64,000 bases of DNA from Selenomonas sputigena_A. Its GTDB lineage: Bacteria > Bacillota > Negativicutes > Selenomonadales > Selenomonadaceae. Below the pieces are notes generated by a model. That model searched no databases and was not told the origin of the DNA. It saw nothing but the letters and a program-made list of their open reading frames with translations. How positions within the stretch are numbered: position 1 is the first letter of the stretch; each line of letters begins with the position of its first letter. Shown here piece after piece: positions 19,006 through 27,790 of this stretch. The position numbers were made by a program, and so were the translations under genes. The stretch spans positions 1,550,001 to 1,614,000 of the forward strand of contig NZ_CP194411.1 of NCBI RefSeq assembly GCF_051603425.1. The letters run 5' to 3'.

Positions 19006-20132
19006 TGGAGGCCAAAGAGCGGATCCGCGCTGTTTTGGAGCGCGAGAGAGATAACAAGACGCCGGAGGCGGCGAATTTCCTCGCGCGCCTCAAAGAACGG
19101 CCGAAACTCTGCCTTTGGGGGCTCGGCAGTCACGGACACAATTGGCATGGCTATCTGCAGTCGCTCGGCATTGCCGTCGACTATGTTTTTGATCGTTCGA
19201 AAGACGCTCTGCATCATTGGCTCGGCAGCGGCAGGAAGATTTCTTCCTTTGAGGAAATGAAAAAGCATCGGGAAGAAATGACGGTGCTCGTGACAATGCG
19301 TTCTCCGGCAGATGCTTTGGCAAACCTCAGGGAGAATGGTTTTGCCGCCTGTGCGGCGACTGTCAATTTTTTTTCTTTCGATACAAGCCTGCGTTATGCA
19401 GGGAAACCCGAGAAGTTGAAGGAGATGGAAAAGGCCGTCGGCCGGGTGCTCGATCTCTGCGCGGACGAAGCGTCGCGGGAAATTGTCTGCCAAACGGTTG
19501 CGAAGTGGTTTGATGAGGCGCACGAAGAAATCGACTGCATTCCGAACCAATACTTTGTGAAGGGAATCATGCCTTTAAGCGAGGCGGAACATTTTGTTGA
19601 CGTCGGAGCTTTTGACGGCGATACGATCGAGGCGTTCCTTGCCGCGACGGGCGGCAAGTATGCGCATATCCATGCTTTTGAGATGGAAGTGGGGAATCGG
19701 CAGAAATTATTGCAGAGGATCGGGACGGATCCTCGCTGCGATGAGAGCCGCATTACGGTCTATCCGTATGGACTCTCGGATAAGCAGGAACGTGTTCGCT
19801 ATACAGCAAACGGCTTCAGCTCCGTCATCTGTGAAAACGGCACGGAGACGGCAGAGCTGCGCCGCTTAGATGATGTTTTGGGCGAGGCTCGCGTGACCCT
19901 GCTGAAAATGGATATTGAGGGAGCGGAGCCGTATGCGCTTGCCGGCGCAGCCCGGGTGATTCGGCGTGAGCGCCCCAAACTTGCAATCTGCACGTATCAT
20001 CGTGCGGAACATTTATGGCAGATTCCCAAACAAATTGGGGAGCTGCTTCCCGACTGCCTTTTTTACTTTCGGCATCATAGCTTGGACGAGATGGAAACCG
20101 TCTGCTATGCGATTCCTAAGGAGAGAATATAA
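19005..20132 (+). CDS. FkbM-family methyltransferase, copy 1
   Basis: A protein of about 375 residues. The C-terminal half is an FkbM-type SAM-dependent O-methyltransferase: HFVDVGAFDGDT is the SAM-binding loop and LLKMDIEGAE the family signature. The N-terminal half contains a Rossmann-like strand and glycine pattern (LCLWGLGSHGHNW), as in the copy at 23992. FkbM enzymes methylate sugar or polyketide hydroxyls, so methylation of a glycan sugar is likely. The start at 19005 overlaps the stop of the ThDP gene. Its acceptor cannot be deduced. Confidence 0.85.
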   Translation: MEAKERIRAVLERERDNKTPEAANFLARLKERPKLCLWGLGSHGHNWHGYLQSLGIAVDYVFDRSKDALHHWLGSGRKISSFEEMKKHREEMTVLVTMRSPADALANLRENGFAACAATVNFFSFDTSLRYAGKPEKLKEMEKAVGRVLDLCADEASREIVCQTVAKWFDEAHEEIDCIPNQYFVKGIMPLSEAEHFVDVGAFDGDTIEAFLAATGGKYAHIHAFEMEVGNRQKLLQRIGTDPRCDESRITVYPYGLSDKQERVRYTANGFSSVICENGTETAELRRLDDVLGEARVTLLKMDIEGAEPYALAGAARVIRRERPKLAICTYHRAEHLWQIPKQIGELLPDCLFYFRHHSLDEMETVCYAIPKERI

Positions 20133-20136
20133 TTTC

Positions 20137-21201
20137 ATGGAAAGATCAGCTTACCAGAAGAAGACGGAGCACGACAAGCGTGAGAAGCTGCGGCGTGAAA
20201 AGCCCAAGGTCGTCGCAAAGTTCGAAAAGTATGAGGAACTCCATGCGCGTGGGCAGTACACGCCGATTATTGAGTTCACCTATGACTATCGATGCAATAT
20301 GCATTGTCCGCATTGCAGCAATCTTTGCTTCGCACCGAAAAAGCGCAGCCTGACTCCGGAAATCCTTAAAAAAGTAGCGGATGAGGCGGATGCGTTAGGC
20401 TTGGCACAAATGGGAATCTCGGGTGGCGAGCCGCTGATGTTTCCGGATCTTGAGGATGTCATCAAGGCGATCGACCCCCAAAGATTTCATCTTTTTATCA
20501 GCACGAATGGCTCTCTGCTTACCTTGGAAAAAGCAAAATGGATCAAGGCCATCGGCATTGACAAGGTGAAGATCAGTCTTGACGGCATCGATGAGGAAAA
20601 GCAGTATTTCCACGACAAGGGACAGACGACTTCGGCTTTGCGTGCGCTGAAAAATGCGAAAGAAGCAGGTCTGCAGCCTGTCGCCCAGACAGTTATCTCG
20701 CATCAAAACTGTCACTCGGAAGAGGTGGAAAAGATGGCCGCTTATTGCCAGGAAAATGACATTCAAGTCGACATCATGCTGGCAAAGGCCATCGGCAGAT
20801 GGGAAGGCCATGAGGAAGTGCTCGTCGATGGCAATGATTTGAATCATATTCGCAAGCTGCATGAAAAATACCCCGTGATGCATCTCGATACGTTTCCGAC
20901 CTACGAAGAGAAGCAGGGATCGTGCGGTGCGGTAAAGAAGATCCTTGAGGTAACGAAGTACGGCGACGTCATGCCGTGTGTGTTCATGCACATCGCTCTT
21001 GGCAATGTCTTTGATGACTCGCTGGCGGAAATCATGCGGCGCGGCCTGTCCATCCGCAAGTTCCGTGAGAGCAGCCCGATATGCCTTTCGGGCGTTGATC
21101 GCAAATTTATCAAGAACTATATGTCGAAATTCTATGGGAAACCGCTGCCCGTCGATTATCGGGAAATCTTTACGGAAGAGGATTTTGTAAATTCGGACTG
21201 A
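20137..21201 (+). CDS. radical SAM/SPASM-type enzyme 1
   Basis: A 354-residue radical SAM protein. C53, C57 and C60 form the CxxxCxxC motif that binds the 4Fe–4S cluster, followed by the SAM-contacting ISGGEP. The C-terminal third carries further cysteines (GSCGAVK, DVMPCVF and SPICLSG) in a SPASM-like arrangement for auxiliary clusters. Such enzymes modify peptides or small molecules; in sugar loci some act as dehydrogenases or epimerases. It sits between an FkbM methyltransferase and rfbF, so a carbohydrate substrate is plausible but unproven. AAGGAGAGA lies 8–10 bases before the ATG at 20137, which decides the start over longer in-frame options. Confidence 0.85.
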   Translation: MERSAYQKKTEHDKREKLRREKPKVVAKFEKYEELHARGQYTPIIEFTYDYRCNMHCPHCSNLCFAPKKRSLTPEILKKVADEADALGLAQMGISGGEPLMFPDLEDVIKAIDPQRFHLFISTNGSLLTLEKAKWIKAIGIDKVKISLDGIDEEKQYFHDKGQTTSALRALKNAKEAGLQPVAQTVISHQNCHSEEVEKMAAYCQENDIQVDIMLAKAIGRWEGHEEVLVDGNDLNHIRKLHEKYPVMHLDTFPTYEEKQGSCGAVKKILEVTKYGDVMPCVFMHIALGNVFDDSLAEIMRRGLSIRKFRESSPICLSGVDRKFIKNYMSKFYGKPLPVDYREIFTEEDFVNSD

Positions 21202-21225
21202 ATGGTTTGATGAAGGAGAAGGCGC

Positions 21226-22032
21226 ATGAAAGTCGTTTTGTTGGCCGGCGGCCTCGGTACGCGCATTGCAGAGGAATCCGAGTCGCGGCCCAAGCCCATG
21301 GTCGAGATTGGCGGCATGCCGGTGCTCTGGCACATCATGAAGGAATACAGCCACTACGGCTTTCATGAATTCATCATTTGCGCGGGCTATAAGCAGCACA
21401 TGGTCAAGGAATGGTTTGCGGACTATTTTCTCTATACGTCCGATATCACGTTCGACTTCACGCGGGAAAACCGCATGGTTATCCATAACCAGCATACGGA
21501 GCCGTGGAAGGTCACCGTTGTCGATACGGGTTATTCCACGATGACGGGCGGGCGCATCAAGCGCGTTGAGAAGTATGTCGGCGGAGAAACCTTTATGATG
21601 ACATACGGTGACGGCGTCTGCGATGTCGATCTGCAGGATCTCCTGCGCTTCCATCGGGCGAACGGCAAGATTGCGACTTTGACGGCTGTCATGCAGAAGC
21701 AGCAAAAGGGGATCCTGGACATCGCTGAGGACAATACGGTGACGGCGTTCCGAGAGAAGTCCATGGATGACAGCGCACCCATCAATGCAGGCTATATGGT
21801 CTTTGAGCCGGAGATCTTCTCCTATATCCGAGGGGATGCCGATGTTCTCGAGGGCGATCCGCTGGAAAGGCTCGCAGCCGAAGGTCAGCTGATGAGCTAT
21901 GTGCATGAGGGGTTTTGGCAGTGCATGGATACCCTGCGCGAAAAGAAAATGCTCGAACGGCTCTGGCAAAGCGGCAAGGCTCCTTGGCATGTCTGGGCAA
22001 GGGATGAAGAAAAAAGCGAGGAGAAGAAATGA
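21226..22032 (+). CDS. rfbF: glucose-1-phosphate cytidylyltransferase
   Basis: A 268-residue enzyme that joins CTP and glucose-1-phosphate to give CDP-glucose, the entry to CDP-3,6-dideoxyhexoses. The nucleotide-binding loop VLLAGGLGTRIAEES followed by RPKPM, and the stretch MMTYGDGVCDVD, are typical of RfbF/DdhA. NAGYMVFEP and EGFWQCMDT are conserved near the C-terminus. The length equals that of the family. The downstream steps are encoded in the same island by the genes at 33277 (4,6-dehydratase) and 27791 (3-dehydrase), although not adjacent. The stop overlaps the next start as ATGA. Confidence 0.93.
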   Translation: MKVVLLAGGLGTRIAEESESRPKPMVEIGGMPVLWHIMKEYSHYGFHEFIICAGYKQHMVKEWFADYFLYTSDITFDFTRENRMVIHNQHTEPWKVTVVDTGYSTMTGGRIKRVEKYVGGETFMMTYGDGVCDVDLQDLLRFHRANGKIATLTAVMQKQQKGILDIAEDNTVTAFREKSMDDSAPINAGYMVFEPEIFSYIRGDADVLEGDPLERLAAEGQLMSYVHEGFWQCMDTLREKKMLERLWQSGKAPWHVWARDEEKSEEKK

Positions 22033-23048
22033 TTCGCTATACGGAACTCAAGAGTACGAAGCGCCATGATCTCAGAGAAGTCATTCCGCTGGAAAAGCCA
22101 TATACCCTGCTGATCGAGCCGTCGAGCCGCTGCAACTTCCGCTGCCGCATGTGTTTCCAAAGTGCGGCGCAGGAGGAGTTCAAGGACAAGCGGCATAATA
22201 TGGACATGGCGCTTTTTCGCCGCATCATTGATCAGGCGGAGGCATGGCAGGGCGAAAGGTTTAAGGTACTGAAGCTTACGATTTATGGGGAGCCTTTTAT
22301 GAATCCCCATTTTGGCGAAATGCTGCAGATTGCGCGTGAGGCTGATATCGCTGAACGCATCGAGGCGACGTCGAATGCCTCGCTTCTTACGGAGGAGCTT
22401 GGCCGCAGCCTGATCAAAGGGCAGATGGATTATCTGCGCGTGTCGATCTATTCGGCTTTACCCCAAAAGCATCTGGAAATTACGAGCTCCGGAGTGCCGA
22501 TGCAGCGTGTGCATGATAATCTCGCCATGCTGCAGCGACTGAAAAAGGAAATGGGAAGCACGAAACCTTTTATCGCCTGTAAGATGCTGGATACGTATGA
22601 CGAGGCGGAAAATCAGGTCTTTCGTGATGTTTACGGCGATGTTGCGGATGAGCTCTATATTGATGAGCCGCACAGCTGGGTCGAAGTCAAGGGCGAGGAC
22701 TTTATCGGCAGGCTTTATGGCGGGGATGTTGCCAAGGTCAAACGCCATATGGCGGATCGCCGCGTCTGTCCCATGCCGTTCACAACGCTTGCCGTGCGCT
22801 CGGACGGCTCCGTGTCGCCCTGCTGCAACGATTGGTACGGCGGTACGAATATCGGCAATGCAGCGAAGCAGTCCATCGAAGAAATCTGGTATGGAAGGGC
22901 GCTCTATGACTTCCATGTCATGCAGCTTGAGAAGCGCAATCATGAAAATGTGAGCTGCCGCGGCTGCTCCGTCTACAAGAGCAGCTATTACACGCGCGAT
23001 GATATCGAGGATGTTCCTGTATCGCAGCTCAGGCTGCCGCGCTTTTAG
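22029..23048 (+). CDS. radical SAM/SPASM enzyme 2
   Basis: A 339-residue radical SAM protein with C35, C39 and C42 as the CxxxCxxC cluster motif. The C-terminal SPASM domain is recognisable from CPMPFTTLAVRSDGSVSPCC and CRGC, which would bind one or two auxiliary clusters. Its start overlaps the end of rfbF, so it is co-translated with the CDP-sugar pathway. It is not a close copy of the radical SAM protein two genes upstream; the spacing and surroundings of the motifs differ. Its role is unknown. Dehydrogenation, epimerisation or deoxygenation of a nucleotide sugar are possible, as is modification of a protein acceptor. Confidence 0.85.
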   Translation: MIRYTELKSTKRHDLREVIPLEKPYTLLIEPSSRCNFRCRMCFQSAAQEEFKDKRHNMDMALFRRIIDQAEAWQGERFKVLKLTIYGEPFMNPHFGEMLQIAREADIAERIEATSNASLLTEELGRSLIKGQMDYLRVSIYSALPQKHLEITSSGVPMQRVHDNLAMLQRLKKEMGSTKPFIACKMLDTYDEAENQVFRDVYGDVADELYIDEPHSWVEVKGEDFIGRLYGGDVAKVKRHMADRRVCPMPFTTLAVRSDGSVSPCCNDWYGGTNIGNAAKQSIEEIWYGRALYDFHVMQLEKRNHENVSCRGCSVYKSSYYTRDDIEDVPVSQLRLPRF

Positions 23049-23059
23049 AAAGGATAGAT

Positions 23060-23995
23060 ATGAATACACTGGTATATGGGCTTCATACGGATTATGAGGC
23101 GAACAAGGCGTGGATTGAAGAGCATTTCCATGTGACGGGATACTTCGACCAGGATGAGAGCCGCCTGCCCGCGAAAGGCGGCATCAAAAAGGCCGAGTTG
23201 AAAAAAGCGCTTGCTGCTGCCGACATCGTGCTCGTGACCGCCGATCCTGTGAGCATTGTGGGCGATCTCATGGAAGAATACGACTGCCCGCGTGAGAAGA
23301 TTCGCGTGCTCTTCTACGAATTGGAACAGATGCCGAAATCCCTGCGCACTTTCCATGGCGAGCGCTGCGAGGATGCGGCGCTCCTTTTGCTCTGCTGCGA
23401 GTTGGGATTGTCCTTTTCCGAGATCCGTTACCTGGAGATCGGTACGAACGATCCTGTGCGCTACAACCAGACGTACAACCTCTATCGTCTCGGTGCGCGC
23501 GGTCTGCTCGTCGATGCGCTGCCCTCTGTGGAAACGCTCGCGCAGATGGCGCGTCCGGAGGATCGCTTCCTGCATGCGGCTGTTTCGGACAGGAACCGCG
23601 GCAGGATGAGCTTCTTCGCGAGCAAGAGTTCGACGGTTAGCTCGCTTTCCGAGGAGCATCACAAGGAATGGGACGGGCTTTCCCATAATGAAGTCCATGA
23701 AATCACGGTCGATGTGCTCGGTGTGAACGAGGTGCTGGAACACTGCGGTGCAGTTCCGGATGTCCTTCTGGTCGATGCGGAGGGGGAGGACGAGCGCATC
23801 GTGCGCGGCATCGATTTCGGGAAGTACCGGCCGCGCATCCTCATGGTTGAGGTCAATCACTTGGAGGGTGAGGTCGATCTCGGACAATTCCTGCGTGAAA
23901 AAGGATACGAGGAATATGCGACCGTCGCCAACAATACGATTTTTGTGACGCGTGATGCATGGGAATCGCGCCCGGGGAAGGAAGCGGTGCGATGA
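23060..23995 (+). CDS. FkbM-family methyltransferase-like protein, copy 2
   Basis: A 311-residue protein whose C-terminal half fits the FkbM fold: RYLEIGTNDPVRYN replaces the usual VDVGA-type SAM loop and LLVDAEGEDERI replaces the usual DIEG signature. It starts with VYGLHTDYEANKAWIE, an N-terminal Rossmann-like segment also hinted at in the other two copies. The altered signature makes methyltransferase activity less certain than for its neighbours. AAAGGATAG precedes the start, and the stop overlaps the next gene as ATGA. Confidence 0.7.
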   Translation: MNTLVYGLHTDYEANKAWIEEHFHVTGYFDQDESRLPAKGGIKKAELKKALAAADIVLVTADPVSIVGDLMEEYDCPREKIRVLFYELEQMPKSLRTFHGERCEDAALLLLCCELGLSFSEIRYLEIGTNDPVRYNQTYNLYRLGARGLLVDALPSVETLAQMARPEDRFLHAAVSDRNRGRMSFFASKSSTVSSLSEEHHKEWDGLSHNEVHEITVDVLGVNEVLEHCGAVPDVLLVDAEGEDERIVRGIDFGKYRPRILMVEVNHLEGEVDLGQFLREKGYEEYATVANNTIFVTRDAWESRPGKEAVR

Positions 23996-25128
23996 GCAGG
24001 GAATGTGAGGAAATCCAGGCACTGATACGCAGCCGTCTTGCGGATGTCGTGGCGGAGCGTTTGGCATGGCGTGAAAAAGTGTATGATATTTTGCGCGAAG
24101 AGAAGGAAAATGTCTATATCTGGGGCATGGGCCAGGTGGGGCAAAAAGCTTTGCATGATTTGCTTGTCTGCGGTGTGAAACCGCATGCGTTTATCGATAA
24201 CAATGATGCTTGTTGGGGAAAGGAATATTTTGGCCTTGAATGTTTGTCGCCAAAAGAACTCAGGCCCGAAGATGATCCGATCATAGTTCTCGGGCTGGGA
24301 ACGCATGCGCACGAGGTGTCCGCTCAGTTGACGGAGATGGGGATCCATCGGGTGCTTGATTTCGTTGACTTCATGCTTAATCTGATTTTTGATGATCTAT
24401 TGGAAGTTCCGCCTGAAAATATTGCGGAACGTGTGGGTCTCTGCTTTGAACTTTTGGCGGATGAGGAATCAAGAGAGGTTCTGTACAAGAGGCTCAAAGG
24501 CTTTTTGGAGTTCGAACCCGGCTTCGGCAAGGCGCAGTATTATCATGAAATTTGCCGGGGCGATCAGTATTTTCTGTCGGAGCTCGTTCACTTTACGGCA
24601 GACGATGTGCTCGTGGACTGCGGCGCTTATACCGGGGATACGATGGAAGATTTTCTTGGACGCGGGCAGCCGTTTCAAAAGTATATTGCCTACGAATTGA
24701 GCGGCAGAAATTACGACATATTGTGCGGGAATATGGCGAAGTGCTCTAAGGCAGAAAAGCTTGTTGCCTACAATTACGGTGTGGGCGAAAAGGCCGAAAA
24801 GATTTTTTACGATGAAAACATATCGGCCACAGCCGTGGCAGCAGAAGGCACGCCGGGGGAAATCGTGCGCATGTCGGATCATCTGGCGGGCGAGCGCGTG
24901 ACCTTTATCAAAATGGATATCGAGGGCGCGGAGCGTGCGGCCCTGCGGGGCGGTGAAGAGCTTATCCGCCGTGAGCAGCCGAAGCTGGCGATCTGCGTCT
25001 ACCACCGCATATCGGATCTCTGGGAGCTGCCGCTCATGATGCACGAGATGGAGCCCGGGCATAAGCTTTATCTGCGTCACCATACGCCGGTATACTGTGA
25101 AACCGTTTGCTACAGTCTGCCCTGCTGA
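23992..25128 (+). CDS. FkbM-family methyltransferase, copy 3
   Basis: A 378-residue protein with the same two-part plan as the copy at 19005. An N-terminal Rossmann-like region contains IWGMGQVGQKAL and HAFIDNND. A C-terminal FkbM methyltransferase has VLVDCGAYTGDT as SAM loop and FIKMDIEGAE as signature. The final segments (KLAICVYHR, LRHH, ETVCY) match the copy at 19005 closely, so the two are paralogues. The ATG at 23992 overlaps the previous stop. Probable role: O-methylation of a sugar in the island's glycan. Confidence 0.85.
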   Translation: MSRECEEIQALIRSRLADVVAERLAWREKVYDILREEKENVYIWGMGQVGQKALHDLLVCGVKPHAFIDNNDACWGKEYFGLECLSPKELRPEDDPIIVLGLGTHAHEVSAQLTEMGIHRVLDFVDFMLNLIFDDLLEVPPENIAERVGLCFELLADEESREVLYKRLKGFLEFEPGFGKAQYYHEICRGDQYFLSELVHFTADDVLVDCGAYTGDTMEDFLGRGQPFQKYIAYELSGRNYDILCGNMAKCSKAEKLVAYNYGVGEKAEKIFYDENISATAVAAEGTPGEIVRMSDHLAGERVTFIKMDIEGAERAALRGGEELIRREQPKLAICVYHRISDLWELPLMMHEMEPGHKLYLRHHTPVYCETVCYSLPC

Positions 25129-25150
25129 AGTTTGAAGGAGAGGAAAGAAG

Positions 25151-26623
25151 ATGGTCCAGGAGATGGAACGGGACGAAAAGAAAATTGCGATTATCGTTGC
25201 GCGTCAGGGGGAAGCCTTGTCGCCGGAATTTTTGATGTCGCTGCGTCTCCTGGAACAGCCGGAGGGATTCTCGCTCGAACTTGTTGAAGTCGAGGGCAAG
25301 GCGGGCATGGCGGCGGCCTACAGCCAGGCCATGGAGGAGAGTGCGGCGAAGTATAAGGTTTATATGGATGAACGCGTGCGCATCCTGGAGCCGGGTATCT
25401 TGCTGCAAATCGTCGCGCTGTTCGAGGCGCAGCCGGACATCGGCATTCTGGGTATTTCGGGGACGAAGCGGCTGCCGCCCGACGGCATCGCATTTCACTC
25501 CACACGCCGCATCGGCTCCCTGCGCCTGGCCGAGCGCACGGTGCGCTGGGGCATGGTTCTTGGTGCGGCGGAAGATGTGATGGCGCTCGATGGATTTTTC
25601 CTCGCAACGCAGGCGGATCTTCCGTGGCGGGAGGATCTTTTCCATGGGGCGGCATTTTTTGATGCAGCGCAGTGCCTTGAATTCCGCCGACAGGGACTCC
25701 GCGCCGCCGTCTTGGGGCAGCAGGAGCCTCTGCTGGAATTTCTCGGCGACAGCTTTCCCGCCGATGAGGCGGGGCGACAGGCATTTCTTGCCGAGTATGC
25801 GGAGGAGGCGCTGCCCCTTGTGAGCATCCTCATGCCGACGCATGAAAGGCCGGAGTTTTTCCGGCAGGCGCTGGAAAGCGCACTGGCACAGACATACCGT
25901 CATATCGAAATCATTGTCAGCGACAACAGCGAGGATGAAAGAACGGCGGAGCTGATGAAGGAATATTCGGCGGAACCGCGAATCCGCTATACGCGCAACC
26001 GAGGCTTTTCAAGTGCGAAGAATTGGCTCTTTCCACTTGAAGAGGCCAGAGGGGAATACTTCGCCTATCTTTTTGACGATGACCTCTATGCGTCGGAAAA
26101 AATCGAACGCATGGCGGATGTGCTCAGTATGGAGGACGGCATCGCCTTCGTGACATCGCATCGCCGGGCAATCGACGAAGAGGGAAATATCGTTTCGGAT
26201 CCTGCGGTCGATCCCTTGCCCGTAGAGGAAACCTCGCGCATACCGGGTGAACTCGCGTGCTATGCCCTGCTCGAGAAGCAGGCGAATTTTATCGGCGAAT
26301 TCACGACGGTGCTTCTGCCGAGTTCTGCGAAGGAAACGCTTCGCGAGGTTCTGCTTCAGGAGATACCGACGGTTCTGCCCGACGTCGAGTGCTGGCTGCG
26401 TCTCCTGGAGGACGGGGATCTCCTCTATATCGTTGAAACGCTGAGCTTCTTCCGCAAACATAAGGAACAGATCGGTGAGGATCCCGCTGTTCATGCTGCG
26501 GGCGCCCAGGCATGGGCGCGCCTTGTGCGTGCGGGGGCGGAAAAGGAACAGGGCATGAGGCGCAAGAAGCTCTTTGAACAAGCAGAGCTGATCGAAGCTG
26601 TCCTGCGAGCCAAGGGCTATTGA
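25151..26623 (+). CDS. StrF-like domain fused to GT2 glycosyltransferase
   Basis: A 490-residue protein with two glycosyltransferase-like halves. Residues 1–220 resemble the StrF-type family 2 domain and the stand-alone protein at 32582; shared features are AAYSQAM/AGYEAGR, YKVYMDE/YKIYLHQ, ALDGFFLATQ/AVDGIFMATQ and DLPWREDLF/DVPWREDLF. Residues about 225–490 are a canonical GT2 domain (LVSILMPTHERPEFF; YLFDDDLY) close to that of the gene at 7986. The protein appears to be a fusion of two domains that also occur separately in the island. AAGGAGAGGAAAGAAG precedes the start. Donor and acceptor are unknown. Confidence 0.8.
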   Translation: MVQEMERDEKKIAIIVARQGEALSPEFLMSLRLLEQPEGFSLELVEVEGKAGMAAAYSQAMEESAAKYKVYMDERVRILEPGILLQIVALFEAQPDIGILGISGTKRLPPDGIAFHSTRRIGSLRLAERTVRWGMVLGAAEDVMALDGFFLATQADLPWREDLFHGAAFFDAAQCLEFRRQGLRAAVLGQQEPLLEFLGDSFPADEAGRQAFLAEYAEEALPLVSILMPTHERPEFFRQALESALAQTYRHIEIIVSDNSEDERTAELMKEYSAEPRIRYTRNRGFSSAKNWLFPLEEARGEYFAYLFDDDLYASEKIERMADVLSMEDGIAFVTSHRRAIDEEGNIVSDPAVDPLPVEETSRIPGELACYALLEKQANFIGEFTTVLLPSSAKETLREVLLQEIPTVLPDVECWLRLLEDGDLLYIVETLSFFRKHKEQIGEDPAVHAAGAQAWARLVRAGAEKEQGMRRKKLFEQAELIEAVLRAKGY

Positions 26624-26638
26624 ATGGAGGAAACTGAA

Positions 26639-27769
26639 ATGAAATGCCGCTGCTGTGGCGAGGAAATGCCGAAGGAACCGCTGCTCGCCTATCGCGATAT
26701 GCCGAAATCGGCGCAGTTCTTCCCCGATGCGGGGAATGTTGCCGAGGAAAAGGGCGTTGACCTCCTGCTCTGCCAATGCCCGTTCTGCGGCCTGCTGCAG
26801 CTTGCGGGCGAGCCGGTGCCCTACTATCGTGAGGTGATTCGGGCAACGCGCGTTTCGCCCGAGATGCATGGTTTTCGTGTAAAACAGTTTCGCGATTTTT
26901 TGCACCGCTATGATTTGCTCGGCAAACGGATCGTTGAAATCGGCTGCGGCGGCGGCGAATTCCTGCAGATGATGCAGGAAGCGAGGGCGACGGTGTACGG
27001 TATTGAATATTCGGCGGCTCTTGCCGCGCAGGCGAGGAGCGAGGGGCATACGGTTCATCAGCTGTATCTCGAGGCAGGTGCGGAGAGGATTCCCGAAGCG
27101 CCGTACGACGCTTTTTACTGCCTGAGCTTTCTGGAGCACAGCCCCGAACCCGGCGCTTTCCTGCGCCGCATTGCAGGAAATCTCACATCAGGCGCTCACG
27201 GGCTTGTTGAAGTGCCCGATGTGGATATGGTGCTGCGCGAAAATCTCTATTCGGAGTTCATACAGGATCATCTGAGCTATTTCACGAAGGATACGTTTTG
27301 CCGTCTCCTGGAGCAGAACGGTTTCGAAGTTCTTTCCTGCGGCACGATCTGGCATGGCTATGTCCTCTCGGCAGAGGTGAGGAAGCGCCGCATCGTCGAT
27401 GTTTCGGGTTTTCTTGCGCAGCAGGAAAAGGTAAAAAAGAGTGTGGCGGCCTTTTTGACAGAAATGGAAGAAAAGGGTCGGAAAACAGCCGTTTGGGGGG
27501 CGGGGCATCAGGCTTTGGCTGATTTGGCGATGCTGGATATGAAGGAGCGCATCGTTTGCGTGCTCGACTCGGCAGACTTTAAGCAGAACAAATTCACTCC
27601 GGCGACGCATATTCCTATTGCTGCGCCTGCAGAATTGAAAAAGGGTGAAATCGGCGCGGTTCTTGTCATTGCGGGAAGCTATTCTAATGAAATCTGCCGC
27701 ATCCTCGAGACGGAACATCCGGAAATCGTGCGCGCCGTCCTGCAGGAAGACGGTGTGGAACGGGCGTAG
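26639..27769 (+). CDS. sugar C-methyltransferase, zinc-binding type
   Basis: A 376-residue protein with the three-part plan of deoxysugar C-methyltransferases such as TylC3 and NovU. The N-terminal zinc-binding domain has CRCCG and CQCPFCG cysteines. The central class I methyltransferase domain has VEIGCGGGEF as the SAM loop. The C-terminal domain includes a second Rossmann-like motif (TAVWGAGHQAL). Known relatives methylate C3 or C5 of 4-keto sugars bound to a nucleotide. Here it lies directly before rfbH, whose product is a 4-keto-3,6-dideoxy sugar, so a branched methyl sugar is expected. The ATG at 26639 has GGAGGAAAC upstream; one at 26624 would overlap that site. Confidence 0.85.
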   Translation: MKCRCCGEEMPKEPLLAYRDMPKSAQFFPDAGNVAEEKGVDLLLCQCPFCGLLQLAGEPVPYYREVIRATRVSPEMHGFRVKQFRDFLHRYDLLGKRIVEIGCGGGEFLQMMQEARATVYGIEYSAALAAQARSEGHTVHQLYLEAGAERIPEAPYDAFYCLSFLEHSPEPGAFLRRIAGNLTSGAHGLVEVPDVDMVLRENLYSEFIQDHLSYFTKDTFCRLLEQNGFEVLSCGTIWHGYVLSAEVRKRRIVDVSGFLAQQEKVKKSVAAFLTEMEEKGRKTAVWGAGHQALADLAMLDMKERIVCVLDSADFKQNKFTPATHIPIAAPAELKKGEIGAVLVIAGSYSNEICRILETEHPEIVRAVLQEDGVERA

Positions 27770-27790
27770 ACAGGAGAGGGAGAATGCACG

